Shown here piece by piece: positions 50,866-58,459 of a stretch of 64,000 nt of DNA. The translations under genes were made by a program, and so were the position numbers. Under the pieces are notes generated by a model. The model was not told the DNA's origin. It was given only the letters and a program-made list of their open reading frames with translations, and searched no databases. The number at the start of each line of letters is the position of its first letter. Within the stretch, counting starts at the first letter, position 1. Source of the DNA: Knufia peltigerae (lineage: Eukaryota > Ascomycota > Eurotiomycetes > Chaetothyriales > Trichomeriaceae); contig JAPDRN010000049.1 of the NCBI GenBank assembly GCA_030247855.1, positions 124,001 to 188,000 of the forward strand. Direction: 5' to 3'.

Positions 50866-50941
50866 TGGCGTCCCCACGGGGATTCGAACCCCGGTCGCCA
50901 CCGTGAAAGGGTGATGTCCTAGGCCTCTAGACGATGGGGAC
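50866..50941 (-). tRNA. tRNA-Glu (anticodon TTC), last of the array
   Basis: 76 bases. Acceptor stem GTCCCCA, anticodon loop with TTC in ACCCTTTCACGGT, T arm CCGGGGTTCGAATCCCCG-type, encoded CCA. Identical to the two other copies in the array. Confidence 0.96.
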
Positions 50942-50990
50942 GCACGAAAAACTTCAAGTTGTAGAACTCTCGACGGCCTAATGCCGAAAG

Positions 50991-51066
50991 TGGTGGAGCC
51001 AAGCGGGATCGAACCGCTGACCTCCTGCATGCCATGCAGGCGCTCTCCCAGCTGAGCTATGGCCCC
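50991..51066 (-). tRNA. tRNA-Ala (anticodon GGC)
   Basis: 76 bases. Acceptor stem GGGGCCA, anticodon arm CCTGC-ATGGCAT-GCAGG, T-loop GTTCGATCC, encoded CCA. It is followed by tRNA-Glu 49 bases downstream in transcription order. Confidence 0.96.
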
Positions 51067-51110
51067 ATGAAACTTCGGATTCCTGCTGGGAGCAGGGTCC
51101 TTTTTGAAAC

Positions 51111-51186
51111 TGGCGTCCCCACGGGGATTCGAACCCCGGTCGCCACCGTGAAAGGGTGATGTCCTAGGCCTCTAGACGATGGGGAC
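51111..51186 (-). tRNA. tRNA-Glu (anticodon TTC), next to the assembly gap
   Basis: 76 bases, the same sequence as the copies at 50866 and 51286. Its 5' side is only five bases from the run of Ns. Confidence 0.96.
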
Positions 51187-51191
51187 GCACG

Positions 51192-51285
51192 NNNNNNNNN
51201 NNNNNNNNNNNNNNNNNNNNNNNNNNNNNNNNNNNNNNNNNNNNNNNNNNNNNNNNNNNNNNNNNNNNNNNNNNNNNNNNNNNNN
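51192..51285. other. Assembly gap (94 Ns)
   Basis: A run of undetermined bases lies between two identical tRNA-Glu genes. The alternating Ala-Glu order suggests that one more tRNA-Ala may be missing here. The spacing between the flanking Glu genes (99 bases) is less than the 169 seen where an Ala gene is present, so the gap length is probably only an estimate. Confidence 0.95.
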
Positions 51286-51361
51286 TGGCGTCCCCACGGG
51301 GATTCGAACCCCGGTCGCCACCGTGAAAGGGTGATGTCCTAGGCCTCTAGACGATGGGGAC
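51286..51361 (-). tRNA. tRNA-Glu (anticodon TTC), promoter-proximal copy
   Basis: 76 bases, identical in sequence to the other two. It follows tRNA-Ala (51415-51490) in the direction of transcription. Confidence 0.96.
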
Positions 51362-51414
51362 GCAGATCTCATCAATGTTCTTTGCGACCTTTCGACGGCC
51401 TAATGCCGAAAGTA

Positions 51415-51490
51415 TGGTGGAGCCAAGCGGGATCGAACCGCTGACCTCCTGCATGCCATGCAGGCGCTCTCCCAGCTGAGCTATGGCCCC
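51415..51490 (-). tRNA. tRNA-Ala (anticodon GGC), first of the array
   Basis: 76 bases, same sequence as the copy at 50991. It is the first gene behind the promoter at 51509-51537. Confidence 0.96.
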
Positions 51491-51508
51491 ACGTCGCTGA
51501 GGAGCGAA

Positions 51509-51537
51509 ATAATAGCTGTGCCCCCGGGGGTTGGCAA
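51509..51537 (-). promoter_or_regulatory. Promoter of the tRNA-Ala/Glu array
   Basis: On the minus strand TTGCCA (51532-51537), 17 bases, then TATTAT (51509-51514), close to the sigma-70 consensus with ideal spacing. It lies about 20 bases before the first tRNA-Ala. Confidence 0.75.
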
Positions 51538-51633
51538 GCGCTTTGTTGCACTTTTCTTCACGTAGCGCGCGCGGTGGCGCAGATGCGTTTTCTGCATGCG
51601 GGCAGCACATGTGTCGATGCAGAAGCGAAGGGT

Positions 51634-52032
51634 TCAGCGGTCTTCCCCGGTCAGCGCTGCCAGGATCGGGCACTGGTCGAGGGCGCCATGTCCAGGGCAG
51701 GCATCGACCAACTGGGAGAGAGCGCCATGCATGCGCTGCAGCTCTGCCATCCGCAGTTCGATGTCCTGCAGGCGTATCCGTGCGGTGTCACGCACGCTGC
51801 CCATGTCCTGCGGAGGATGGTCGCTGAGGGAAAGCAGTTCACCGATCTCATCGAGACTGAAGCCCAACGCCTTTGCCCGGCGGATGAAGCGCAGGCGTCG
51901 CAGGTCCTGCTCGCCGAAGATGCGGTAGCCACCTGCCGAGCGCGCTGCGGTGGGCAGAAGCTGCTGACGTTCGTAGTAGCGGACGGTATCGATGGGAACG
52001 CCGGCCTGACGTGCCAACTGACCAATGTTCAC
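51634..52032 (-). CDS. MerR-family transcriptional regulator
   Basis: 132 residues. 'NIGQLARQAGVPIDTVRYYERQQLLP' is the winged-helix MerR start and 'GGYRIFGEQDLRRLRFIRRAKALGFSLDEIGELL' completes the DNA-binding part. After the dimer helix comes 'CPGHGALDQCPIL', a Cys pair with eight residues between, similar in place to the CueR/ZntR metal-binding loop (CueR has seven between). No Cys is seen at the position that marks divalent-metal sensors. It may sense a metal or thiol stress; which one is unknown. A MerR-type promoter lies upstream. Confidence 0.9.
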   Translation of the reverse strand: MNIGQLARQAGVPIDTVRYYERQQLLPTAARSAGGYRIFGEQDLRRLRFIRRAKALGFSLDEIGELLSLSDHPPQDMGSVRDTARIRLQDIELRMAELQRMHGALSQLVDACPGHGALDQCPILAALTGEDR

Positions 52033-52058
52033 GGCGGACTCCTTGGGACCTGCCGTGC

Positions 52059-52090
52059 ATAGTCATCCCTGGACTCTGGTCAAGAGTCAA
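52059..52090 (-). promoter_or_regulatory. MerR-type promoter and operator
   Basis: The palindrome GACTCT-GGTCA-AGAGTC (52072-52088) lies between a minus-strand -35 TTGACT (52085-52090) and a -10 GACTAT (52059-52064). The spacer is 20 bases, longer than normal and characteristic of promoters activated by MerR proteins. The merR-type gene starts 27 bases downstream of the -10, so it is probably self-regulated. The divergent AraC-type gene starts 126 bases on the other side. Confidence 0.6.
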
Positions 52091-52215
52091 GGCTTTGCCC
52101 GCGCCGCCTATTCAGCACACTTTGCAACTTTCTTCATATCCCCCAAGGCAAAGCAGTTCCTACCCTGCGCCTGAACCGGCCGCTCGACGGCCTGAACCGG
52201 AAGAGGAGGTGGGGA

Positions 52216-53283
52216 GTGGAGGGAATCAGGAACGAGGGATTCGTCGAGGTTGCGGTGGTTGAATACCCCGGAGGCGACCCGTCGGCCGCATCGGTGCTCG
52301 CCGAAATGGCACACGTCGCCAATCGTCTGGCACAGCAGCAGCGGCGGCCCTGCAAGCGGGTGCTGGTGACCCGCTGGATCGTGCCCGCCAGCAATACCGG
52401 TGTGCATCGCATCGCCGGTGCCGAGATGCTGGACGCGGCAATTCCTGCGGTGATCGCCTTGCCGGGGCAGGTCAGTTCCAGCACGTCGGTGCGTGCCGAG
52501 GACGTCCTGCTGGATTGGTTGCGGGCCCACTATGACGGCGGCAGCCTGCTGGCCGCCGCAGGTGACGGGGTGAGTGTGCTGGCGCGGGCCGGTCTGCTGA
52601 CCGGGCGTACGGTGTCCGGCCCTGACCTCAACCGCCATCCGGCGCTGCAGGTGCAGGTCGGCAGCTGGGCGCCCAGTGAGCGGGCACTCGTCGATGACGG
52701 CGATCTGCTTACCGTGGGCGGCGCCCAGGCCTGGCGCTTCCTTGGCTTGCGCCTGCTGTACCGGCTGCATGGCCAGGGCGTGGCCAGCGCGGTGGCACAG
52801 CAGTTGGGAATAGTGGTGCCGGTCGGCATCCAGCAGGACCTCGAGCGATTCAGCGCCAATTTCGCCCATGGCGACCGGGACGTGCTGAAGGCACAGCGCT
52901 GGTTGCATACCACGGCTGCACGTGGGGCCACGCTGGGGGCGATCTGCGAGGTTTCGGGATTGGAACCGCGGACCCTGCAGCGTCGTTTCCTGAAGGCGAC
53001 CGGACTGCGGCCCATCGAGTATTGCCAGCGGCTGCGCGTGGCGAAGGCGCAGACGTTGCTGCAGCAGGGCGCCAGCATCGATGAAGTTGCCTGGGGTGTG
53101 GGTTACGCCGATCAGAGCGCGTTCCGTCGGCTGTTCCTGCGCATTGTCGGCATGACGCCCGCCAACTATCGTCGCCACGTCAGCAGCAAACGCCGCGATC
53201 GTCCGCTGACGCCTGCTGTGGCCGGCAGCCTGCGGGGGCTGCGCGCCTCGCCGGGCACGCAGCTGGGTCGCAGCGCCGCTTGA
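52216..53283 (+). CDS. GlxA-type AraC-family transcriptional regulator
   Basis: 355 residues from GTG 52216, preceded by AGGAGG. The N-terminal 170 residues resemble the DJ-1/PfpI-like domain of GlxA regulators ('VAVVEYPGGDPSAASVL', 'GGSLLAAAGDGVSVLARAGLLTGRTVS'). The C-terminus is an AraC DNA-binding domain with two HTH units ('TLGAICEVSGLEPRTLQRRF' and 'SIDEVAWGVGYADQSAFRRLF'). It is followed by the thiol-redox genes tlpA-like and dsbG and probably controls them. Confidence 0.9.
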   Translation: MEGIRNEGFVEVAVVEYPGGDPSAASVLAEMAHVANRLAQQQRRPCKRVLVTRWIVPASNTGVHRIAGAEMLDAAIPAVIALPGQVSSSTSVRAEDVLLDWLRAHYDGGSLLAAAGDGVSVLARAGLLTGRTVSGPDLNRHPALQVQVGSWAPSERALVDDGDLLTVGGAQAWRFLGLRLLYRLHGQGVASAVAQQLGIVVPVGIQQDLERFSANFAHGDRDVLKAQRWLHTTAARGATLGAICEVSGLEPRTLQRRFLKATGLRPIEYCQRLRVAKAQTLLQQGASIDEVAWGVGYADQSAFRRLFLRIVGMTPANYRRHVSSKRRDRPLTPAVAGSLRGLRASPGTQLGRSAA

Positions 53284-53368
53284 TGAACAATGTTCAATGC
53301 GTCGTGCTTGCATCGCGGGCTCGACGCTTTGACCATGCGGGTCTGTGCAGGCGAGAGCGGGTGAGCTG

Positions 53369-54172
53369 ATGTCGAGTGTTGGGCCGGTGCCGATGCCGGT
53401 GGTGTTGATCCTGATCTTCCTGCTGCTGGCGATGGCCATTGCGCGGATCTGGTCGCGTGGTGAGCCTGGTCAGGTTCGGCCGCCCGCAGCGGGGATGGTG
53501 CTGGACATGTTGCTGGTTGGCCTGCTGTGTGGCCGGCTGTCGTTTGTCGCAGCGCATTTCAGCCTCTATCGTGAAGCTCCCTGGAACGTGCTGCAGATTG
53601 CCGATGGCGGGTACCACCTTCCCGTTGTTGTTGGCGCTGGATTTGCCTGGGCGCTGTGGCGGCTGCGCAGGCAGCGCCCGTTGCGGGCGCCGGTGCTGGC
53701 AGGTGCGCTGGTTGGGTTGCTGTTGTGGGGCGGGGCAAGCCAGGGGCTCGCGTACTGGCAGGCAAAGCAGATGCCACTGCCCACGCTGCAGGTGGTCGAC
53801 CTGCAGGGCAGGGCGATTGAACTGCAGACGTTTCATGGCAAGCCTCTGGTACTGAACCTGTGGGCCAGCTGGTGTGGCCCGTGCCGCCGGGAGATGCCGG
53901 TGCTGGCGACGGCGCAGCAGAAACATGCCGATATCCAGTTCGCCTTCCTCAACCAGGGCGAGACCCTTGTGGAGGTCCAGACCTTTCTTGCTGCTGAACA
54001 CCTCTCGCTGGGCAACGTCCTGCTGGATGAGGCTTCGGCTGCGTCGACCACGCTGGACGTCCGGGCTTTCCCTTCCACGCTCTTCTTCGATGCGCAGGGG
54101 AGGTTGCAGGAACTGCATCTCGGCGAACTGACCCAGGCCGGTCTTGAACACAAACTGCGCCGGCTGCGGTAG
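53369..54172 (+). CDS. Membrane-anchored TlpA-like thioredoxin with Lgt-like N-terminus
   Basis: 267 residues from ATG 53369. The N-terminal 130 residues have four hydrophobic segments with 'GLLCGRLSFVAAHFSLY' and 'PWNVLQIADGGYH', resembling part of prolipoprotein diacylglyceryl transferase (Lgt). The rest is a periplasmic thioredoxin fold with the active site 'LWASWCGPCRREMPVL' (about 168-183) and cis-Pro region 'VRAFPSTLFFDAQG'. Lgt-TlpA fusions are seen in some Proteobacteria; a reductase or oxidase role for envelope disulfides is likely. dsbG follows 30 bases downstream. Confidence 0.85.
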   Translation: MSSVGPVPMPVVLILIFLLLAMAIARIWSRGEPGQVRPPAAGMVLDMLLVGLLCGRLSFVAAHFSLYREAPWNVLQIADGGYHLPVVVGAGFAWALWRLRRQRPLRAPVLAGALVGLLLWGGASQGLAYWQAKQMPLPTLQVVDLQGRAIELQTFHGKPLVLNLWASWCGPCRREMPVLATAQQKHADIQFAFLNQGETLVEVQTFLAAEHLSLGNVLLDEASAASTTLDVRAFPSTLFFDAQGRLQELHLGELTQAGLEHKLRRLR

Positions 54173-54202
54173 CCTGCGCTGGCATCCCACTACGGAGTTT
54201 CC

Positions 54203-55045
54203 ATGTTGTCGATTTCCCCGCGCATCGCGCATACGCTGATGTTGCCGGCCATGTTGGCGCTGGCTGCCTGCAGCCAGGCACAGACCCCGCCGGGCAAGGA
54301 TGCCGCTGCGCCGGCAACAGCTTCGTCATCGGCAACCGCCAAGAAGGGCGAGCTGCCGGCCGTCTTGAAGGGCATCGAGAAGCATGGCTTCGAGGTGGTC
54401 TCCGAATTCGACGCGCCGGGTGGCCTGCGCGGTTTTGCCGGCATGGTTGGCGGCCAGCAGCCGGCGGCGGCTTACGTGACCGCCGATGGCAAGCATGTGC
54501 TGGTGGGCAGCCTGTTCGATGCCGAGGGCAACGAAGTTGCAGCCGAGACGCTGGAGAAGCTGGTTGCCGCGCCGATGTCGGCCAAGATGTGGAGCAAACT
54601 GGAGACCAGTGCCTGGGTACGTGATGGCAAGGCCGATGCGCCGCGCGTGGTGTACACCTTCAGTGATGCCAACTGTCCTTACTGTCACAAATTCTGGGAG
54701 GCGGCACGGCCTTGGGTCGACGCAGGAAAAGTGCAGTTGCGCCACATCATGGTCGGCGTGATCCGTGAGGACAGTCCGGCCAAGGCGGCGGCGATCATGG
54801 CCGCACACGATCCCGGTGCGGCACTGCTGGAGAACGAGCATCAGTTTGATCGTGGTGGCATCAAGCCGCTGCCCAACATCAGCCGGGAGATCGCAGCGAA
54901 ACTGGACGCCAACCAGGTTCTGATGGTGGAGATGGGCTTCCAGGGTACGCCTGGCATCCTGTTCCAGGATGCGCAGGGCCAGGTGCAGCGACGTGCCGGC
55001 CTTCCGCAGGGCAACGATCTGCAGATGGTACTCGGCCCGCGCTGA
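54203..55045 (+). CDS. dsbG: Thiol:disulfide interchange protein DsbG
   Basis: 280 residues. A signal with lipobox-like LALAACS near residue 23 suggests a lipoprotein, whereas E. coli DsbG is soluble. The dimerisation domain covers about 50-130 ('VLKGIEKHGFEVVSEFDAPGGLRGFAG'). The thioredoxin domain follows with the active site 'TFSDANCPYCHKFW' (CPYC near residue 156) and 'GFQGTPGILFQDAQGQV' as the cis-Pro loop. It isomerises or reduces disulfides and single Cys sulfenic acids in the periplasm. Confidence 0.92.
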   Translation: MLSISPRIAHTLMLPAMLALAACSQAQTPPGKDAAAPATASSSATAKKGELPAVLKGIEKHGFEVVSEFDAPGGLRGFAGMVGGQQPAAAYVTADGKHVLVGSLFDAEGNEVAAETLEKLVAAPMSAKMWSKLETSAWVRDGKADAPRVVYTFSDANCPYCHKFWEAARPWVDAGKVQLRHIMVGVIREDSPAKAAAIMAAHDPGAALLENEHQFDRGGIKPLPNISREIAAKLDANQVLMVEMGFQGTPGILFQDAQGQVQRRAGLPQGNDLQMVLGPR

Positions 55046-55189
55046 GGCCCCCGACATGCTGTACTGAGCGACAGGCCCGCATGGCAACGTGTGGGCCTGT
55101 TGCTTTCTGCGACAGTTCCGGCGATGAGGGCTGCGCAGGTCACGAACGGATGTCACGTCTGAATAGTGACTGACATCAAGCATTTTGCT

Positions 55190-55203
55190 TTGATTCCAAT
55201 CAA
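55190..55203. promoter_or_regulatory. FNR/ANR-type binding site
   Basis: TTGAT-TCCA-ATCAA is a perfect match to the FNR/ANR consensus TTGAT-N4-ATCAA. It lies in the 520-base gap 55046-55565, which holds no credible gene. A TAGCCT at 55225-55230 would be a -10 placed as in class II FNR promoters (site centred at about -41.5). The first ATG of the porin operon is about 360 bases downstream, which leaves a long leader or a further promoter. Confidence 0.65.
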
Positions 55204-55565
55204 GGCCAAAAACGACAATCGAACTAGCCTTGGCGCATGGAATACAGCGTCACTGCGCGATGGATGCCGCCTACGTCACGCCCTCGCGAGGGCGTGCGCG
55301 GCATGCCATTCACGACACTCTCACCCAGCGCTTGTTACCCAGACCCCTGCGGTCGCCACCCCTTCGGCAGCACTGCTGCAGTGGGAGCGACTCCGGCGCA
55401 GTGTTGGCAATCGGGACAGTGTCATTGCCCTGTTGCCTGCAACGTCCAGGCTGGCGACGGTCGTCCACGAAGTACCTGCATTTCCAGCAACGGCTCGTTG
55501 AGGTCGGGGCAGCGCTCGCGTGCTTCCCGGCCGGACAGCGGGAGTTTCAGTCCAGGGAGGATGCA

Positions 55566-57008
55566 ATGCGCTTGGCGGTACTGAGTCTGGGGTTTCTGAC
55601 GGCGATGGCAGCGATGCCGCTGCATGCTCAGGACGATGCGCAGGCGTTGCGTCGCGAGATCGACGCGATGCGACAGACGCTGGAAGGCATGCAGCAGCGT
55701 CTGGACCGGCTTGAACGGCGCGAAGAGCATGCGGCTGCGGCTCCCGTTGCCGCGTCGCCGCCGATGCCCGCTGCAGCGCAGGCGACACTGAATGTGCCAA
55801 CCACCAGCGGCAGCCTTCACCCCACCCAGGTACCTGGCGTCGCGCAGCCTGTGCTGCCACAGCGTGAATCGGTGGCCGATCCTTCAACGGCAGCCTCGCG
55901 CCCAGACAGCGCCGCCGGCCCCACCGATCCGGATCTGAAAGGCTTCTTCGCCATTCCTGGCACCGACACCGTGATCCGCATTGGCGGCTATGCCAAGCTC
56001 GATGCGATTGCGGATTCGCGCGGGGCAGGGGACGAGGATCAGTTCATTCCTTCGTCGATGCCGGTGGGCGGCAGCCATCGCGATGTTTCGAACTTCAATA
56101 TCCACGCCAAGCAGACGCGTTTCAGCTTCGAGGCGCGGCGACCGACCACGCACGGCAACCTGCGCTTCTATCTGGAGAATGATTTCTTCGGCAGCAGCGA
56201 TGGCTATGAATTCCGCCTGCGCCATGCCTACGGCCAGCTGGGCAATACCTACGCAGGCTATGGCTATTCCAGTTTCATGGATCCGGACAGCCTGCCCGAC
56301 ACGCTGGATTTTGCTGGCCCCGGCGGCGCCGGCTACCTGCTGGTGGCCGGTATCCATCACAGCTTTGCGCTGGGCAAGGGCAACACCCTGACGCTGGCCG
56401 CCGAAGACCCGGATACCGAGCTGGCCGGCGCCAGCGATGCGATGGCGGCGGTCAATCGACTGCCGGATGTGAGCGCCATCGCGCGCATGGAGCGCGACTG
56501 GGGCCATCTGCAACTGGGCGTCGTGGCGCGCAATCTGGCCTACGGCGGCGATACCCGTCGTGACCGCGTCGTTGCCGGTGGCGCGCAGCTCAGTGGCTCG
56601 GCCTCGGTGGGGGAACGCGATCTGCTGCTGTTCGGCGCGCTGGGCGGTCGCGGTCTGAGCCGCTACACCGCCGATCTCACCGGCTCCGGTCTGGATGCCG
56701 TGGTAGGGGCCGATGGACGCATCGATGCGCTGGACCTGCACGGTGGCTTCGTCGGCTACACCCATTACTGGTCGGATCTGTGGCGCTCGAACCTGATCTA
56801 CGGCCAGCTGACCTTGGAGCGCAACGCAGCGCTGCCGACCGATGCGTTCCGGCAAAGCCGCTACGGCGTGTTCAACCTGATCTGGAGTCCGGCACCGTCG
56901 TGGACGATGGGCATGGAGCTGCTGTACGGCCGCTTGCAGCAGCAGGGGGGCGCGCGCGGCGACACGGTCCGGGTGCAGGGCAGCCTGCAATACAACTTCA
57001 TCAAGTAG
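55566..57008 (+). CDS. DcaP-like outer-membrane porin
   Basis: 480 residues from ATG 55566 (GGGAGG upstream); an earlier start at 55230 is not credible. A signal peptide ends at PLHAQD. A coiled-coil (about 25-58, 'ALRREIDAMRQTLEGMQQRLDRLERREE') and an Ala/Pro linker precede the barrel. The barrel begins with 'GFFAIPGTDTVIRIGGYAKLDAI' and has 'FEARRPTTHGNLRFYLENDFFG' and the last strand 'VQGSLQYNFIK' with a terminal aromatic/Lys end. This is the trimeric DcaP-type plan. Substrates may be dicarboxylates or amino acids; unknown here. Confidence 0.88.
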   Translation: MRLAVLSLGFLTAMAAMPLHAQDDAQALRREIDAMRQTLEGMQQRLDRLERREEHAAAAPVAASPPMPAAAQATLNVPTTSGSLHPTQVPGVAQPVLPQRESVADPSTAASRPDSAAGPTDPDLKGFFAIPGTDTVIRIGGYAKLDAIADSRGAGDEDQFIPSSMPVGGSHRDVSNFNIHAKQTRFSFEARRPTTHGNLRFYLENDFFGSSDGYEFRLRHAYGQLGNTYAGYGYSSFMDPDSLPDTLDFAGPGGAGYLLVAGIHHSFALGKGNTLTLAAEDPDTELAGASDAMAAVNRLPDVSAIARMERDWGHLQLGVVARNLAYGGDTRRDRVVAGGAQLSGSASVGERDLLLFGALGGRGLSRYTADLTGSGLDAVVGADGRIDALDLHGGFVGYTHYWSDLWRSNLIYGQLTLERNAALPTDAFRQSRYGVFNLIWSPAPSWTMGMELLYGRLQQQGGARGDTVRVQGSLQYNFIK

Positions 57009-57086
57009 GCGCCAGCGGCAGCACGCCAGCGTAGCCATTCCCCACGCCCGGGTTCACCGGGCCCATGCCAGGTACAGGAGATTGTC

Positions 57087-58439
57087 ATGGCAGAAGCAAA
57101 GAAAATCGGGGTGGTCGGAGCCACCTTCCTCGTCGCCGGCAACATGATGGGCTCAGGGGTGTTCCTGCTGCCCTCCAGCCTGGCCAAGATCGGTACCGCC
57201 TCGATATGGGGTTGGCTGATCACCACGGCCGGTGCGCTGCTGTTGGCCTTCGTGTTCGCCAAGCTCGGCAAGCTGGCGCCCAAGGCGGGTGGCCCGTATG
57301 CGTATGCGCGCGATTGGTTCGGTCCTTACATGGGCTTCCAGACCAACACCATCTACTGGTTCGCCAACTGGATCGGCAACGTTGCCATTCCGATCGCGGC
57401 GGTGGGTTACTTCAGCTATTTCTTCCCGATCCTGTCCGAGCCGCTGGTGCGCTGCATCGCGGTGCTGATCCTGGTGTGGGCGCTGAGCTTTGCCAACATG
57501 ATCGGCCCGGCATTCGTCAGCCGCGTGCAGACGGTCACCACCAGCTTCGCGCTGGTGCCGATCCTGGGCATCGCCATCTTCGGCTGGTTCTTCTTTGATG
57601 CCGACATCTTCAAGGGCGCGTACAACGTGTCCGGCGAATCGAACTTCGGTGCGATCTCCAGTGCCGCGGCGTTGACCCTGTGGGCGTTCATCGGCGTGGA
57701 GTCGGCGTCGGTGACCGCCGGCGTGGTCGAGAACCCGGAGAAGAACGTCGCCCGCGCCACTCTGGCCGGTGTGTTCCTGGCCGCCATCGCCTACATCGCC
57801 AGCTCGTCGGTGATCATGGGCATGGTGCCTAACGGTGAACTGCAGACCTCCGACGCACCGTTCGCACTGGCAGCGGCCAAGGCCGTCGGTGGCTGGGGTG
57901 GTGCGGTGGTCAGCCTGTGTGCCTTCGTCGGCGCTGCCGGCTCGCTGGGCGGCTGGATCCTGCTGACCGCGCAGAGCGCCAAGGCAGCGTCCGATGATGG
58001 CCTGTTCCCGAGCATCTTCAGCAAGACCAACAAGGACGACGTGCCGGTCAAGGGCGTGCTGATCGTGGCGGTGCTGATGACTCTGGCGGTGCTGGTGACC
58101 TCCACCTCGAAGACTGCCTCGGCCCAGTTCGACGTGATCACCTCGGCGGCGGTGGTGCTGACGCTGTTGCCGTACATCTACTCATGCGTGGCCTGCTATT
58201 TCGTGGTGGAGCGTTCGCACACGCTGGTGCACACCGGTGCGTTCTGGACCCTGACCAGCCTGACGGTCGTGTACTGCCTGTGGGCGATTTATGGCTCGTC
58301 GGGAACGATCGTGCAGTACGCCTTCCTGTTCGTGCTGTTCATCACCGTGTTCTATCCCTTCTTCAGCGAGGAGCGTCGCCAGCAGCGGCAGCGGTCCCGC
58401 GCGGCGGCGGCGATTTCGTCCGGCGCCCAGCGTTCCTGA
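57087..58439 (+). CDS. AdiC-like amino acid/polyamine antiporter (APC family)
   Basis: 450 residues with about 12 membrane helices. 'GNMMGSGVFLLPSSLAKIG' is the AdiC/PotE unwound helix I. 'GSLGGWILLTAQSAKAASDDGLFPSIF' holds the Trp that gates AdiC, and 'LALFGVESA'-like 'WAFIGVESASVTAGVVENPEKNV' helix VI is also present. It should exchange a basic amino acid for its decarboxylation product. The decarboxylase gene lies 20 bases downstream. Arginine/agmatine is the best guess, but lysine/cadaverine cannot be ruled out. Confidence 0.9.
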   Translation: MAEAKKIGVVGATFLVAGNMMGSGVFLLPSSLAKIGTASIWGWLITTAGALLLAFVFAKLGKLAPKAGGPYAYARDWFGPYMGFQTNTIYWFANWIGNVAIPIAAVGYFSYFFPILSEPLVRCIAVLILVWALSFANMIGPAFVSRVQTVTTSFALVPILGIAIFGWFFFDADIFKGAYNVSGESNFGAISSAAALTLWAFIGVESASVTAGVVENPEKNVARATLAGVFLAAIAYIASSSVIMGMVPNGELQTSDAPFALAAAKAVGGWGGAVVSLCAFVGAAGSLGGWILLTAQSAKAASDDGLFPSIFSKTNKDDVPVKGVLIVAVLMTLAVLVTSTSKTASAQFDVITSAAVVLTLLPYIYSCVACYFVVERSHTLVHTGAFWTLTSLTVVYCLWAIYGSSGTIVQYAFLFVLFITVFYPFFSEERRQQRQRSRAAAAISSGAQRS

Positions 58440-58459
58440 GTTAGACAAGGAGAATCAAC

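Noticed and set aside
55230..55565. N-terminal extension of the porin
   Set aside because: The extra 112 residues do not resemble a signal or domain, and a strong ribosome site and signal peptide belong to ATG 55566.
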